DNA from: Chitinophaga solisilvae
Lineage (GTDB): Bacteria > Bacteroidota > Bacteroidia > Chitinophagales > Chitinophagaceae
Reading direction: 5' to 3'
Length of the DNA: 64,000 bases
NCBI RefSeq assembly: GCF_009928525.1
Contig: NZ_JAABOK010000003.1
Coordinates: forward strand, 372,001-436,000
The position numbers and the translations under genes were made by a program. Shown here piece by piece: positions 53,601-62,139 of the stretch. Below the pieces are notes generated by a model. The model did no database searches and had not been told where the DNA came from. It saw only the letters and a list, made by a program, of their open reading frames with translations. Each line of letters begins with the position of its first letter. The first letter of the stretch is position 1.

Positions 53601-53680
53601 GCTGATTTACATAACAAAACCGCGCTGGATTATCCACTGGATAACCAGACGTAAATTTCATTCTGTAAATCAGCTTAATT
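53595..53680. repeat. Nested double hairpin between convergent genes
   Basis: The outer arms 53595-53611 and 53664-53680 are a perfect 17-bp inverted repeat. Inside lies a second stem (53625-53635 with 53639-53648, one bulge). It overlaps the GNAT stop and ends 4 bases before the MarR stop, so it can end both genes, as the element at 15374 does. Confidence 0.8.
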
Positions 53681-53684
53681 CGCC

Positions 53685-54293
53685 TTACTCGGCTTCCTCG
53701 AAATACTCACAATCTACCCGGAGATTGGTTGGCTTTAAAGAAATTTTCAATGCATCACAGAATGCACCGCTCTTTTTGAGCGTGTAGTGCTGACAATTAA
53801 AGCACATGTGCTGTGTGGTAATCACTTCCTGCTGGTTGAGCTGAAAGATAAGCTGCATCAACTGTTCTAGCAGCGCGCCCTGGTCTTTTACCGGCGCAGC
53901 CGCTACTGCATCCTGCAAAGGAGTCGCAAAATGCTCTACCTTCTTTGCAATAGCACGGCCTTCTTTCAACAGATGCAGGGAATGACTCCTGGTGTCTGTG
54001 GCGCTTTGTTTTCTTACCAGATAGTTTTTCTGCTCCAGTGATTTCACGGCGTCACTGATCGTAGCCTTGGTCATGTTGAAATACAACGCCAAATTGGTTA
54101 CGGTACGGTTTTCTTCCGGATAATGGAGCAGATAGGTGAGTACCTGGATTTGTATGGGACTAAGCCCATACTGTGTTGCTTCTTGCCATAATAGCACCCT
54201 GAAAGCCTCTGATAAGCGCTCCAGTGCAACGACTACTTTACTGGTTGTGTTTTCTGCCTGCTGAGCGGGGCTGAATGTGGAAACTTTCCCCAT
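53685..54293 (-). CDS. MarR family regulator with a C-terminal Cys cluster
   Basis: The protein has 202 residues; the first 140 form a MarR winged helix (Q-I-Q-V-L-T-Y-L-L and M-T-K-A-T-I-S-D-A-V-K-S-L-E-Q-K as the recognition helix). The last 45 residues add four Cys in the order C-x2-C-x11-C-x15-C (C-F-N-C-Q-H-Y, F-C-D-A-L, V-D-C-E-Y-F). Standard MarR proteins lack this. Zinc or an iron-sulfur cluster could be bound, making it a metal, redox or NO sensor; that is inference. Neighbours on the same strand are DUF2024 and a protoglobin-like protein. Confidence 0.88.
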   Translation of the reverse strand: MGKVSTFSPAQQAENTTSKVVVALERLSEAFRVLLWQEATQYGLSPIQIQVLTYLLHYPEENRTVTNLALYFNMTKATISDAVKSLEQKNYLVRKQSATDTRSHSLHLLKEGRAIAKKVEHFATPLQDAVAAAPVKDQGALLEQLMQLIFQLNQQEVITTQHMCFNCQHYTLKKSGAFCDALKISLKPTNLRVDCEYFEEAE

Positions 54294-54360
54294 ATGTTAA
54301 CTTGCTGTCCTTAATTAGCGTGGCAAGGTACAATATAAATACAACGCAGTAAATAGCATA

Positions 54361-54621
54361 TTAGTGACATCCTTCCAATTCATGAATATAATATCCCTGA
54401 GATTGTATCAGTTTCTCCCAACGGGGTATAACATCGGTCACATGATAAAAACGGCAGTCTCTTGTCAGCATTACTGCCTTGTCCTGCAGCCTGCTCCTGA
54501 TAAATGTGGCGCCATATACAAGCACGGCTTCAAATGAGGTTTCCTTCGCTACAATAATGTCAAAATGCATAAAGCCTCCCGCTTTCTTCTTTGCATAAGT
54601 TTTGTAAATCGCAACTTCCAT
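54361..54621 (-). CDS. DUF2024 family protein
   Basis: The protein has 86 residues. Matches the DUF2024 pattern: V-A-I-Y-K-T-Y-A-K-K-K-A-G-G at the start, M-H-F-D-I-I-V in the middle, and C-R-F-Y-H-V near the end. Small cytoplasmic protein of unknown function. It lies between the MarR gene and the protoglobin-like gene on the same strand with short gaps. Confidence 0.82.
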   Translation of the reverse strand: MEVAIYKTYAKKKAGGFMHFDIIVAKETSFEAVLVYGATFIRSRLQDKAVMLTRDCRFYHVTDVIPRWEKLIQSQGYYIHELEGCH

Positions 54622-54659
54622 AAATACTGTACGTTTTGAGGGTAACGTGAATGGTTATA

Positions 54660-55238
54660 TTAAAATGGCGGTTTCTGCCCGCCGGGATATAGCCATAGCA
54701 AAGCACTCAGGCTCACAGCCTTAAACCAGGCCTGATGCATTTTTTCAATATCATCGGAACCATAACCGGTATTATTCAGAAAATATCTGCCCGCTTCGCT
54801 CACCGGAAAAACAAAAGTAGACAGATACCGCAGAAAGAGGGGCGACAGCGGATCAAGGTCATCCACCGGAATGTTTCTCAACTGCAACTGCCTGATAATT
54901 TTCTCTTCAAACTCCCACCAGCGCATGCTTTCACTACGCCTGCACAGGCTGGAAATCCATTCCCTGAAATGCGGGCGCAAGGAATGAACGTAGTTGAGAT
55001 CAGGCGCACCACTCTGCGTGAAGTAATTAGCGAGATAGTTATTACTCACAATACGTTCATACCATTTGTTCAGAATATCTTCTGCATGTGGCGCAAGCAC
55101 CTCTCCCGCCATCGTCAGATATTGTTCATCCTCATGGGTAAACAACATCATCCGCTTAATTTTAATCAATGTCTGCGCATCTACAGGTGAATTCCTGGGG
55201 TCTGGAATAACGGGTGGTTTTTCTGCTGCATTACTCAT
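54660..55238 (-). CDS. Protoglobin-like globin-fold protein
   Basis: The protein has 192 residues from the ATG giving M-S-N-A-A-E-K; an ATG 14 codons upstream is possible. The helical pattern fits protoglobins and globin-coupled sensor domains: W-Y-E-R-I-V near 75, R-P-H-F-R-E-W-I-S-S-L then W-W-E-F-E-E-K-I, and F-L-R-Y-L-S-T-F-V-F-P. The proximal heme His expected after the E-x-I segment is not visible (I-I-R-Q-L-Q-L-R-N stands there), so heme binding is in doubt. A TATATTTG box on the minus strand (55278-55285) is a good promoter candidate. Confidence 0.8.
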   Translation of the reverse strand: MSNAAEKPPVIPDPRNSPVDAQTLIKIKRMMLFTHEDEQYLTMAGEVLAPHAEDILNKWYERIVSNNYLANYFTQSGAPDLNYVHSLRPHFREWISSLCRRSESMRWWEFEEKIIRQLQLRNIPVDDLDPLSPLFLRYLSTFVFPVSEAGRYFLNNTGYGSDDIEKMHQAWFKAVSLSALLWLYPGGQKPPF

Positions 55239-55360
55239 ACAAACAATTTTTGGTCTCTGGTCGATAATGGTTAAGTGCAAATATACTCTGGATTCCTAAC
55301 TAAAAAAAGCGAACTGCCGTTTCAACGGATTGCATCTTCCTATATTACGCATTAAATTCA

Positions 55361-55392
55361 TTTGAGATTCTGACAGGAACAATATAGCTTTG
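55361..55392 (+). promoter_or_regulatory. Predicted promoter of the ClC gene
   Basis: TTTG at 55361-55364, 20 bases, then TAGCTTTG at 55385-55392. Both boxes match the Bacteroidota consensus; the leader would be about 20 bases. Confidence 0.65.
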
Positions 55393-55417
55393 ATAGCCCC
55401 TGACATAATCAATATCC

Positions 55418-56704
55418 ATGGAGAATGCCTTTTACCATTTAAATAGAAACGGTCTGGATACCCTGTCTGTACTATCCGTAGCCCGGAAAAATCCGGAAAA
55501 TTTTAAAGGACCCGCTTCCAGATCCGGCTATCTTGCCCTGCTGGCGGCCATTCTGGGCCTTTTCACCGCAGCGCTCGGAAAGCTGATCGTCTGGATAGGC
55601 CTTACCGTTATGCAGCTCGCCTTTTTCGGAAAATTCTTTTATAGCGGAGATACGCCGGCAGACAGTGAGCTGGGAGCCCTGCTGCTGCTGATTCCCATCG
55701 CCGGAACAGCCCTGTTCCTGTTACTTACCCGCACCGGAAAATACGGGTTGAAAATTCCCGCACTGCTGGCTGCTACGGGCACCGGAGCATCTCTCGGCTG
55801 GGAAGCGCCCGTTATGCTGACAGGCGGCGCTTTTGCCACACATCTGCGTAAACTGCTCCGTATTTCTGAGGCAGAGGTTAGTATATTCATCATAACCGGT
55901 TTGTGTAGTGGGCTGGCCTGGTATTTTAATGCGCCGCTGGCAGCAGTATTACTGGGGTTGGAAGTATTGCTGCCCGCCTGGACGCTGATGACATTGCTGC
56001 CGCTGATAACAGGTGTTGCAGCTACCTGGGCACTGAAAGCCTGGTGGGAAGGCACGGAGCCGTTCTTTACCATGGGAACAGGCCCCGGCGGTAATGTGCC
56101 TGCACTGCTGGCATATATGGTCATCGGTATATTGATTGGCCTGCTGGCGGTATTGCTGGTAAAGGCTTCCCGCAGACTGGAACGGCTTTTTGACAGACTG
56201 GGGGCACGCAACCGGTGGTGGCTGCTGCTAACTGCAGTACCTGTGGCAGTTATCGGCTACTGGTCGCCGGATACGCTGGGCCCCGGGGAAAGGTATGGCA
56301 GCTTTCTGCTGCAGGCGCATGTAACCCTGCAATTGCTGACAGTATTGAGTTTGCTGAAGATGATCGCGTGGTTGTTCTTTTCCGCCGGTAATAAAACAGG
56401 TACTACGGTGATGCCGCTGCTCCTGATGGGCGGAGCTACCGGTCTGTTGCTGGCAGTAATTATCCAGCTGGTGGCGCCGGCGGTAATCATTAATCCGGTG
56501 TTGGCGGCGCTGATAGGTATGTGTGCCATGTTTGCCGGTATTTCCAGGGGACTGTTTACCGCGGTGGTGCTGGTACTGGAATTAACGCACTGCCTGCCTG
56601 CTGGCATCCCGGCAGGCCTGGCTGCTGTAGCGGCTTACGGAGTGTCTTTCCCGCTGCTGAAAAACAAACGCCCCCGCCCGGAGGCGGGGAACGCTGTGCT
56701 ATAA
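55418..56704 (+). CDS. Divergent ClC family chloride channel/antiporter
   Basis: The protein has 428 residues with about ten membrane segments. ClC features: G-W-E-A-P in the place of the gating-Glu motif G-R-E-G-P; A-W-Y-F-N-A-P-L-A-A-V-L-L-G-L-E, matching the conserved F-N-A-P-L-A segment; and T-G-T-T-V-M-P-L-L-L-M-G-G-A-T-G in place of G-x-F-x-P. The first motif G-S-G-I-P is not visible, and no CBS domains follow. Exchange of chloride and protons is the family role; the altered motifs leave the ion specificity open. The stop is 2 bases from that of the convergent SMR gene, with no terminator between. Confidence 0.85.
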   Translation: MENAFYHLNRNGLDTLSVLSVARKNPENFKGPASRSGYLALLAAILGLFTAALGKLIVWIGLTVMQLAFFGKFFYSGDTPADSELGALLLLIPIAGTALFLLLTRTGKYGLKIPALLAATGTGASLGWEAPVMLTGGAFATHLRKLLRISEAEVSIFIITGLCSGLAWYFNAPLAAVLLGLEVLLPAWTLMTLLPLITGVAATWALKAWWEGTEPFFTMGTGPGGNVPALLAYMVIGILIGLLAVLLVKASRRLERLFDRLGARNRWWLLLTAVPVAVIGYWSPDTLGPGERYGSFLLQAHVTLQLLTVLSLLKMIAWLFFSAGNKTGTTVMPLLLMGGATGLLLAVIIQLVAPAVIINPVLAALIGMCAMFAGISRGLFTAVVLVLELTHCLPAGIPAGLAAVAAYGVSFPLLKNKRPRPEAGNAVL

Positions 56705-56706
56705 AG

Positions 56707-57033
56707 TTATTCGCCTCCGGAAACGAGCTTCAGTCCTGCAATGGAGCTGATCAGCGTTACCAGGAAGAATATGCGCCACATAGCTGCCGGCTCTTTAAAA
56801 AAGATCATACCTGCTATGGCCGTACCGGCCGCTCCGATGCCCGTCCACACGGCATAGGCAGTACCAATGGGTAGCCCGCCGTTGATAGCCTTGTTCAGAA
56901 ACAGGAAGCTGAGCGTAATGCAGATACCAAAGCTGATGGATGGCCACAGCCTTGAGAAATTTTCAGAATACTTCAGGGAAATAGTAAAGCCCACTTCAAA
57001 AAGTCCGCCGATAAGCAGGAATAGCCAAGCCAT
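56707..57033 (-). CDS. SMR family efflux protein, Gdx/SugE-like
   Basis: The protein has 108 residues with four membrane helices. M-A-W-L-F-L-L-I-G-G-L-F-E-V-G holds the essential membrane Glu. G-T-A-Y-A-V-W-T-G-I-G-A-A-G-T is the typical SMR loop, and L-P-I-G-T-A-Y-A-V-W favours the SugE/Gdx (guanidinium) branch over EmrE types, moderately. A TATCTTTG box on the minus strand (57173-57180) suggests a 5' leader of about 130 bases with small hairpins; no guanidine riboswitch was recognised in it. Confidence 0.88.
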   Translation of the reverse strand: MAWLFLLIGGLFEVGFTISLKYSENFSRLWPSISFGICITLSFLFLNKAINGGLPIGTAYAVWTGIGAAGTAIAGMIFFKEPAAMWRIFFLVTLISSIAGLKLVSGGE

Positions 57034-57210
57034 AATAACCAGTTTAAAAAGTGAATAAAAAGAAATGATAATATTATAAACAGGCATGGGATGCCCGATG
57101 ACTTATAGTCAGAGGCCGTAGTTGAAAACGGCGTACGCGATTAATATATTGGGTGCGGTTGTGCGCATGTGGCAAAGATAGTAAAATTGAAAGAATCCGG
57201 GAATAAATGC

Positions 57211-58119
57211 TTAACGGCTTTTGGCCGCCACATAACGGTAAAGGTTAAACGTTTTTTCGGTTATTAGAGAGGCTATTTCGGCCTGCATGGCCCTTTTGTT
57301 AAGGTCCTGCATACGCCTGTACTGAATAAGCTGCCAGGCTTTTTCGGTCAGCAGCAGGGCATGGCGCTGGTGTTGATGCATGACAGCTTCATGGTGCCGG
57401 CTGATAGCCTGACTGATATCTTCAATACCTTCCTGCCGGGTGGCTACAGATTTGATAACAGGTATTTCCCACTGGCCGGTTTGTTTGCTGTGGGCAAGCA
57501 AACGCAGGTTCTTCACAAAAATATCCGCATTGTCCCGGTCAGCCTTGTTTACAACAAAAATATCTGCAATCTCCATCAGACCGGCTTTCATGGTCTGTAT
57601 TTCGTCTCCGGCTTCCGGTACTACTACTACGATGGTGGTATCAGCAATGCCGGCAATTTCTACCTCGCTCTGCCCTACCCCCACTGTTTCAATGAACAGA
57701 TAGTCGAAGCCGGCTGCTTTAATCAGGTCGCTGACTTCAATTATTTTAGGGCTTAATCCGCCTAAAGCGCCTCTGCTGGCCATAGAGCGGATAAATACGT
57801 CCGGGTTGTTGAAATGCTGGCTCATCCTGATGCGGTCGCCGAGCAGGGCGCCGAAATTAAACGGGGAGGAAGGATCTACGGCAATGATGGCTATTTTTTT
57901 CTTTGCATGCAGCAGGTGCGTGATGAGCGCATTGACCAGCGTGCTTTTACCGGCTCCCGGAGGTCCGGTGATACCCACTACTTTGGTCGGAGACTGCCCC
58001 GTGGGTAATTGTTCAAGTAATGATGAGTAGCCGGCGGCTTCATTTTCTACCAGGGAAATACAACGGGCCAGCGATTTTATATCTCCTTTCAGGAGCCCGT
58101 CAATATATGGCTGGTACAT
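57211..58119 (-). CDS. MeaB/ArgK family P-loop GTPase
   Basis: The protein has 302 residues from the ATG giving M-Y-Q-P-Y; a TTG two codons upstream is possible. Walker A G-P-P-G-A-G-K-S-T (about 53-61), D-P-S-S-P loop, E-T-V-G-V-G-Q-S-E switch and N-K-A-D base motif. MeaB proteins guard and reload methylmalonyl-CoA mutase with its B12 cofactor. No mutase gene is present in the window, so the client is encoded elsewhere. It is preceded by a glycosyltransferase gene on the same strand with an 11-base gap. Confidence 0.93.
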   Translation of the reverse strand: MYQPYIDGLLKGDIKSLARCISLVENEAAGYSSLLEQLPTGQSPTKVVGITGPPGAGKSTLVNALITHLLHAKKKIAIIAVDPSSPFNFGALLGDRIRMSQHFNNPDVFIRSMASRGALGGLSPKIIEVSDLIKAAGFDYLFIETVGVGQSEVEIAGIADTTIVVVVPEAGDEIQTMKAGLMEIADIFVVNKADRDNADIFVKNLRLLAHSKQTGQWEIPVIKSVATRQEGIEDISQAISRHHEAVMHQHQRHALLLTEKAWQLIQYRRMQDLNKRAMQAEIASLITEKTFNLYRYVAAKSR

Positions 58120-58130
58120 GCACAAACGCT

Positions 58131-58949
58131 TTAGTGAATCAGATATTCCAGAATTCCTTTTTCTGCCTTTATTTTTTTGTTGCTCACAGCTGCTTTTACC
58201 AGTATACTGTTTTCCTGGTGCTTGCCGCGGGAGTTTTCACGATGATACAGGTGAAAGGCAACCCCTCCCATTTTTATGAATTTCTTTTCCACACCGGCAT
58301 TGAGCAGCCTTACTGCAATGTCATTATCTTCCATACCCCATCCGGTGAAGTTTTCATCATAGCCGTTTACGGTAATCAGGTCTTTTTTCCAGAAAGACAT
58401 GTTACAGCCTTTCACATAGTATTTATGCCTGCCGTTTACTTTATAGCGTTTAGATAAAAATTTGCTTAAAAGCGGGAACCGCAATGCATTGAAAATATGG
58501 CTGAAAGGTGTGGATCTGTAGCTGACATTGATTTTTTTATGCTGTAAAAGCTGGTTGGTAATCCGGGAAGACAACAGGGCACGGCTGCCGGTAATAAAAA
58601 ATCCTTCTTCGGCAAGGGCCATATGATCTTCCACAAAATGTTTGTCCAGAATCAGATCACCATCTATCTGGATAAGATAATCGGAGGTAGACTGAGCAAT
58701 GCCTTTGTTCCTGATCTGCGCAAGCCTGAAACCTTTGTCTTCCTGCCATACATGCACCACAGGTACCGGGAAATCCTGCCGGATGGCATTGATCAGATCC
58801 CGGGTATCTTCTTTGGAGCCATCATCAGCAATGATGACTTCGTTAGGTAATATTGTTTGTGATTTAATACTATTCAGGCATAAAGCTAGAGCGGCCGGCC
58901 AGTTATATGTAGAAATCAACAACGATATTGTGGGTGTGGTTGCTAGCAT
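58131..58949 (-). CDS. Glycosyltransferase family 2
   Basis: The protein has 272 residues, no membrane segment. GT-A fold: S-L-L-I-S-T-Y-N-W-P at the start, V-I-I-A-D-D-G-S-K near 40, the metal-binding I-D-G-D (DxD) near 95, and a C-terminal galactosyltransferase-like G-W-G-M-E-D-N-D-I-A-V-R-L carrying the catalytic acidic pair. Chondroitin-synthase-like members of this group make surface glycans. The acceptor is unknown and no glycan cluster surrounds it. Confidence 0.92.
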   Translation of the reverse strand: MLATTPTISLLISTYNWPAALALCLNSIKSQTILPNEVIIADDGSKEDTRDLINAIRQDFPVPVVHVWQEDKGFRLAQIRNKGIAQSTSDYLIQIDGDLILDKHFVEDHMALAEEGFFITGSRALLSSRITNQLLQHKKINVSYRSTPFSHIFNALRFPLLSKFLSKRYKVNGRHKYYVKGCNMSFWKKDLITVNGYDENFTGWGMEDNDIAVRLLNAGVEKKFIKMGGVAFHLYHRENSRGKHQENSILVKAAVSNKKIKAEKGILEYLIH

Positions 58950-59087
58950 GTTTGCGAGTAAGTAATAATGTTATCTATAAAGGTATTCCTTTTATTTAAT
59001 ATATCCGTAACGGCGGCCCGATAAGCAAATATGATCCTGCCCTGCGGCATGATTTTTATAACTTTAGACTAAATTCCGTTCTGCAAA

Positions 59088-59723
59088 ATGACAAATTTTA
59101 TTTCCATTTTCCCACTTGGTGTGGTAGTTTATCCCGGAGAACAGCTTAATCTTCATGTATTTGAACCGCGGTATAAACAACTGGCAGCCGAATGTCTGGC
59201 CGAAAAAAAGGCATTTGGTATCCCGGCTGTAATTGACAAAAAAATAATGGAATATGGAACCCTTGTCACTATCGAAAAAGTTGAAAAATTATATGATAAC
59301 GGGGAAATGGACCTGGTAACCCGTGGGGCCAGTGTATTCCGGACCCTCGAGCTGATCAGTTCCATCCCGGATAAATTATATGCCGGCGCTATCGTGAATT
59401 ATCCCGAAAATCATGAGGCCTCCAATACAAGACTGCTGGATGAAGTACTGCATGGCATCAGGGAACTGCACGCTATTTTACAGATACACAAGAGCTTTAA
59501 GAAGGAAGATCACCTGCTCAGATCCTATGATCTGGCGCATCATGCCGGCTTATCCCTTAATGAAGAATACGAACTGCTGCACCTCTTTTATGAAGTACAA
59601 CGGCTGGAATACCTGAAACGTCATCTCCACAAAGTTATTCCTATGATGGCGGAAATGGAAAAATTAAAAGAACGTGTAAAGTTAAATGGTCATTTCCGGA
59701 ATTTATCCTCCGAAAATTTCTGA
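59088..59723 (+). CDS. LON substrate-binding-domain protein
   Basis: The protein has 211 residues. The N-terminal Lon domain pattern is clear: I-F-P-L-G-V-V-V-Y-P-G-E, then L-H-V-F-E-P-R-Y-K-Q-L, F-G-I-P-A-V. No ATPase or protease part is present, so it is a free-standing domain that may bind proteins. The C-terminal half is helical (L-L-H-L-F-Y-E-V-Q-R-L-E-Y-L). Its upstream spacer has TAACTTTA, a near match to a -7 box. Confidence 0.88.
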   Translation: MTNFISIFPLGVVVYPGEQLNLHVFEPRYKQLAAECLAEKKAFGIPAVIDKKIMEYGTLVTIEKVEKLYDNGEMDLVTRGASVFRTLELISSIPDKLYAGAIVNYPENHEASNTRLLDEVLHGIRELHAILQIHKSFKKEDHLLRSYDLAHHAGLSLNEEYELLHLFYEVQRLEYLKRHLHKVIPMMAEMEKLKERVKLNGHFRNLSSENF

Positions 59724-59854
59724 TCAGCAGAATTTACCCGCTTTTAATATAGTATAAATTTTATATTTTTTCAGGAGATAATGATCTGGTAAGGATTTCA
59801 GAGAAATAGTACTGCAACTTTAACGCGTTTTTAACAGGGCCGAATTTGGTTTTT

Positions 59855-59885
59855 TTTGCTTCCCGCCTTAAAAAGTAGATATTTG
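59855..59885 (+). promoter_or_regulatory. Predicted promoter of the FadL-like gene
   Basis: TTTG at 59855-59858, 19 bases, then GATATTTG at 59878-59885 (one difference from TAnnTTTG). The leader would be about 45 bases. Confidence 0.45.
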
Positions 59886-59936
59886 CAGACCCATATTTTC
59901 ACTGGACAAGGGTTTAAACTCAATATCTGATACGAA

Positions 59937-61232
59937 ATGCATTGGACAAAAGTCAGTATTCTTTGCTTACTGGTTGGCTTATTCCTGGTAGCAAATAATG
60001 CTACCGCACAGGATAACTCACCTTATTCGCGATATGGATTAGGCGATCTGAATAACAACCAGAATACCGTTAACCGTGGTATGGGAGGTGTTTCTCAGGG
60101 ATATGCTGATCCTACTTCCGTAAACTTCAGCAACCCGGCGAGCTATTCCCGCCTGATGCTTACCACACTGGATGTGGGCATCGAAGGCGGCGCCAGATCC
60201 ATCTCAGACAAAAATACCAGGTTCAGTTCCGGATTTGGTACGATCTCCTACCTGCAGATTGGTATTCCCGTAAGGAAAAACTGGGGCTTAAACCTTGGTC
60301 TGCGTCCTGTTACAAGGGTTACCTACAATATTCAGCAGTCAAAAGACGCCATATTTCATGATACGCTGAAACTGCCAATCGCCAACCGTTACGAAGGCAG
60401 CGGCGGTCTGTACCAGCTGCATGCCGGAACCGGCGTGGGTATTGGTGAGCACTTCAGTATCGGGGTGAACGTAGGTTACCTCTTCGGAAGCGTGGAAACC
60501 AATACCAGGGTTATTTATCCGGTATCAGACATCAACGCTACCCGGCATATGACCCGCGTAAGCTACAGCAGCTTTTTCTATAAAGTGGGTATGCAGTACA
60601 AGGCCAAGCTGAACAAGGATCTGGACCTGACTATCGGCGCCTCCGGAAGCCTGCAGCAGGAGATGAACGCCAGAGTGGAAACACTGAGCGAAACACTGTT
60701 GTATAATGCCAGCAGCAACGACTTCACCAATCTCGATACAGTGGCATACGCTAAAGGAAATAGAGGCAAGGTGGTTTATCCTGCAGACTACTCTGCCGGT
60801 ATTATGCTGCGTAAGCTGGATAAATGGATGCTGGGCGTGGATTTCAACTCCACCCAATGGGGAAACTTCACCAGGTTTGGTGCGGCAGACTCCCTGCAGA
60901 ATGCCTGGAAACTTTCCATCGGCGGTCAGTTTGTACCTAATGCAATGGCACTCAGTGGTTACTGGAACCGCGTAGCTTACCGCCTGGGTGGTTACTACGG
61001 TCTCGACTATCTGAAACTGGGCGGAGAAAATATGCCGATCATGGGCTTCACCATAGGCGCAGGTTTACCCGTTCGCCGCATGCCCTACTCTAACCAGTAC
61101 AGCATGATCAACCTGGCATTTGACGTAGCCCACCGCGGCAACGGCAACACTGCCCTGAAAGAAAATATCTACCGGTTTTCCATCGGGTTCACACTGAGTG
61201 ACAGATGGTTTATCAAGAAGAAATACGATTAA
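59937..61232 (+). CDS. FadL-like outer-membrane barrel protein
   Basis: The protein has 431 residues with a signal peptide ending N-A-T-A-Q. The mature start D-N-S-P-Y-S-R-Y-G-L-G-D is the mark of a common Bacteroidota barrel family related to FadL/OMPP1, with G-G-V-S-Q-G-Y-A-D-P-T-S-V-N-F-S-N-P-A-S typical of FadL hatch regions. About fourteen strands follow. It probably lets hydrophobic compounds through the outer membrane. The LptC gene follows, separated by a terminator. Confidence 0.85.
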   Translation: MHWTKVSILCLLVGLFLVANNATAQDNSPYSRYGLGDLNNNQNTVNRGMGGVSQGYADPTSVNFSNPASYSRLMLTTLDVGIEGGARSISDKNTRFSSGFGTISYLQIGIPVRKNWGLNLGLRPVTRVTYNIQQSKDAIFHDTLKLPIANRYEGSGGLYQLHAGTGVGIGEHFSIGVNVGYLFGSVETNTRVIYPVSDINATRHMTRVSYSSFFYKVGMQYKAKLNKDLDLTIGASGSLQQEMNARVETLSETLLYNASSNDFTNLDTVAYAKGNRGKVVYPADYSAGIMLRKLDKWMLGVDFNSTQWGNFTRFGAADSLQNAWKLSIGGQFVPNAMALSGYWNRVAYRLGGYYGLDYLKLGGENMPIMGFTIGAGLPVRRMPYSNQYSMINLAFDVAHRGNGNTALKENIYRFSIGFTLSDRWFIKKKYD

Positions 61233-61257
61233 TCTTCTTATACATAAAACAATACTG

Positions 61258-61292
61258 AAAAGTGGAATGCGAAACACCTGCATTCCACTTTT
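61258..61292 (+). terminator. Intrinsic terminator of the FadL-like gene
   Basis: A 13-bp perfect stem (61258-61270 with 61280-61292) has a 9-base loop; the 3' arm ends in T4. Confidence 0.85.
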
Positions 61293-61319
61293 ACGTTATA
61301 ATAAGCCATCGTATCTTTG
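61289..61319 (+). promoter_or_regulatory. Predicted promoter of lptC
   Basis: TTTT at 61289-61292, 19 bases, then TATCTTTG at 61312-61319. The -7 box is a full match; the -33 box overlaps the T-tract of the preceding terminator. Confidence 0.5.
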
Positions 61320-61337
61320 AACATCTATTTATAAGCG

Positions 61338-61892
61338 ATGATCAGTAAGAAATTAATATACATATGCCTGCTGCTGGGATTGACAGCCATTGCCTGCGAG
61401 AATGATATTCACGCAGTGATGGAATTTGACAGCAAGAAGGCAGCGGTTGAAAACGGAACAGATATCGTTATTATTTTCAGCCAGAACGGGAAGGTAAATG
61501 CCAAACTTACCGGGCCGGCCATGGAACGCAGTATCGATAAGCCAGGCTATGTAAAGTTCAAACAGGGGCTTAAAGTTTTCATGTTCAATGATACCCTGGG
61601 CCTGGAAAGTACCCTGGCCGCCGATACCGGCCGCTATATGGAAGATGAAGGATACGTATACCTCACCAAAAATGTAGTGGTAGTGAATAAGAAAGGCGAC
61701 CGGCTGAATACGGAAGAACTGAACTGGGACCCCAAAAGAAAAGTCTTCTACTCCACCAAGGAGGTATTTATTAAAACGCCTACCGATTCCCTGCACGGCT
61801 GGGGCCTGATTGCCAATGAGGATTTCACGGATAAAAAAATCATCAATGTAAGCGGTCCTATCACCGTTCAGGATAGTTTATCCATGCAATAA
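61338..61892 (+). CDS. lptC: LPS export periplasmic protein LptC
   Basis: The protein has 184 residues with a lipoprotein-type start (L-T-A-I-A-C, Cys20). The beta-jellyroll follows, with S-Q-N-G-K-V-N-A-K-L-T-G, Y-V-Y-L-T-K-N-V-V-V-V-N-K-K-G-D-R-L-N-T-E-E-L-N-W-D, the pattern of LptC in Bacteroidota. It passes lipopolysaccharide from LptBFG to LptA. No other lpt gene lies next to it. Confidence 0.88.
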   Translation: MISKKLIYICLLLGLTAIACENDIHAVMEFDSKKAAVENGTDIVIIFSQNGKVNAKLTGPAMERSIDKPGYVKFKQGLKVFMFNDTLGLESTLAADTGRYMEDEGYVYLTKNVVVVNKKGDRLNTEELNWDPKRKVFYSTKEVFIKTPTDSLHGWGLIANEDFTDKKIINVSGPITVQDSLSMQ

Positions 61893-61914
61893 CCGGCTAA
61901 CGGAAATATATATA

Positions 61915-61950
61915 CGAAAGAACCCCACCTCTGCAGGTGGGGTTCTTTCG
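61915..61950 (+). terminator. Strong intrinsic terminator of lptC
   Basis: A 16-bp perfect stem (61915-61930 with 61935-61950) has a 4-base loop CTGC; the 3' arm includes TTCTTTCG. Confidence 0.85.
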
Positions 61951-62139
61951 CTTTAACCTATTTTTTAACCTAAAATTTGTTTACAGAAAGACAATAACTA
62001 TGCCAGTTTGGCCCATCACGATAGGTTTTGGCGATACTTTCACATCTTGAACAGTTGGCTGTAATGAGGTGTATTAAATATATCCCGGCGTATTGTTAAA
62101 TTGACCGGTGAATGCTATATTTAGTGAAAACACAACAGC

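Noticed and set aside
55300..55417. Fluoride riboswitch before the ClC gene
   Set aside because: The predicted leader is only about 20 bases, too short for the aptamer.
57034..57210. Guanidine riboswitch before the SMR (Gdx-like) gene
   Set aside because: Small hairpins exist, but the conserved ACGR-type loops and the ykkC core were not found.
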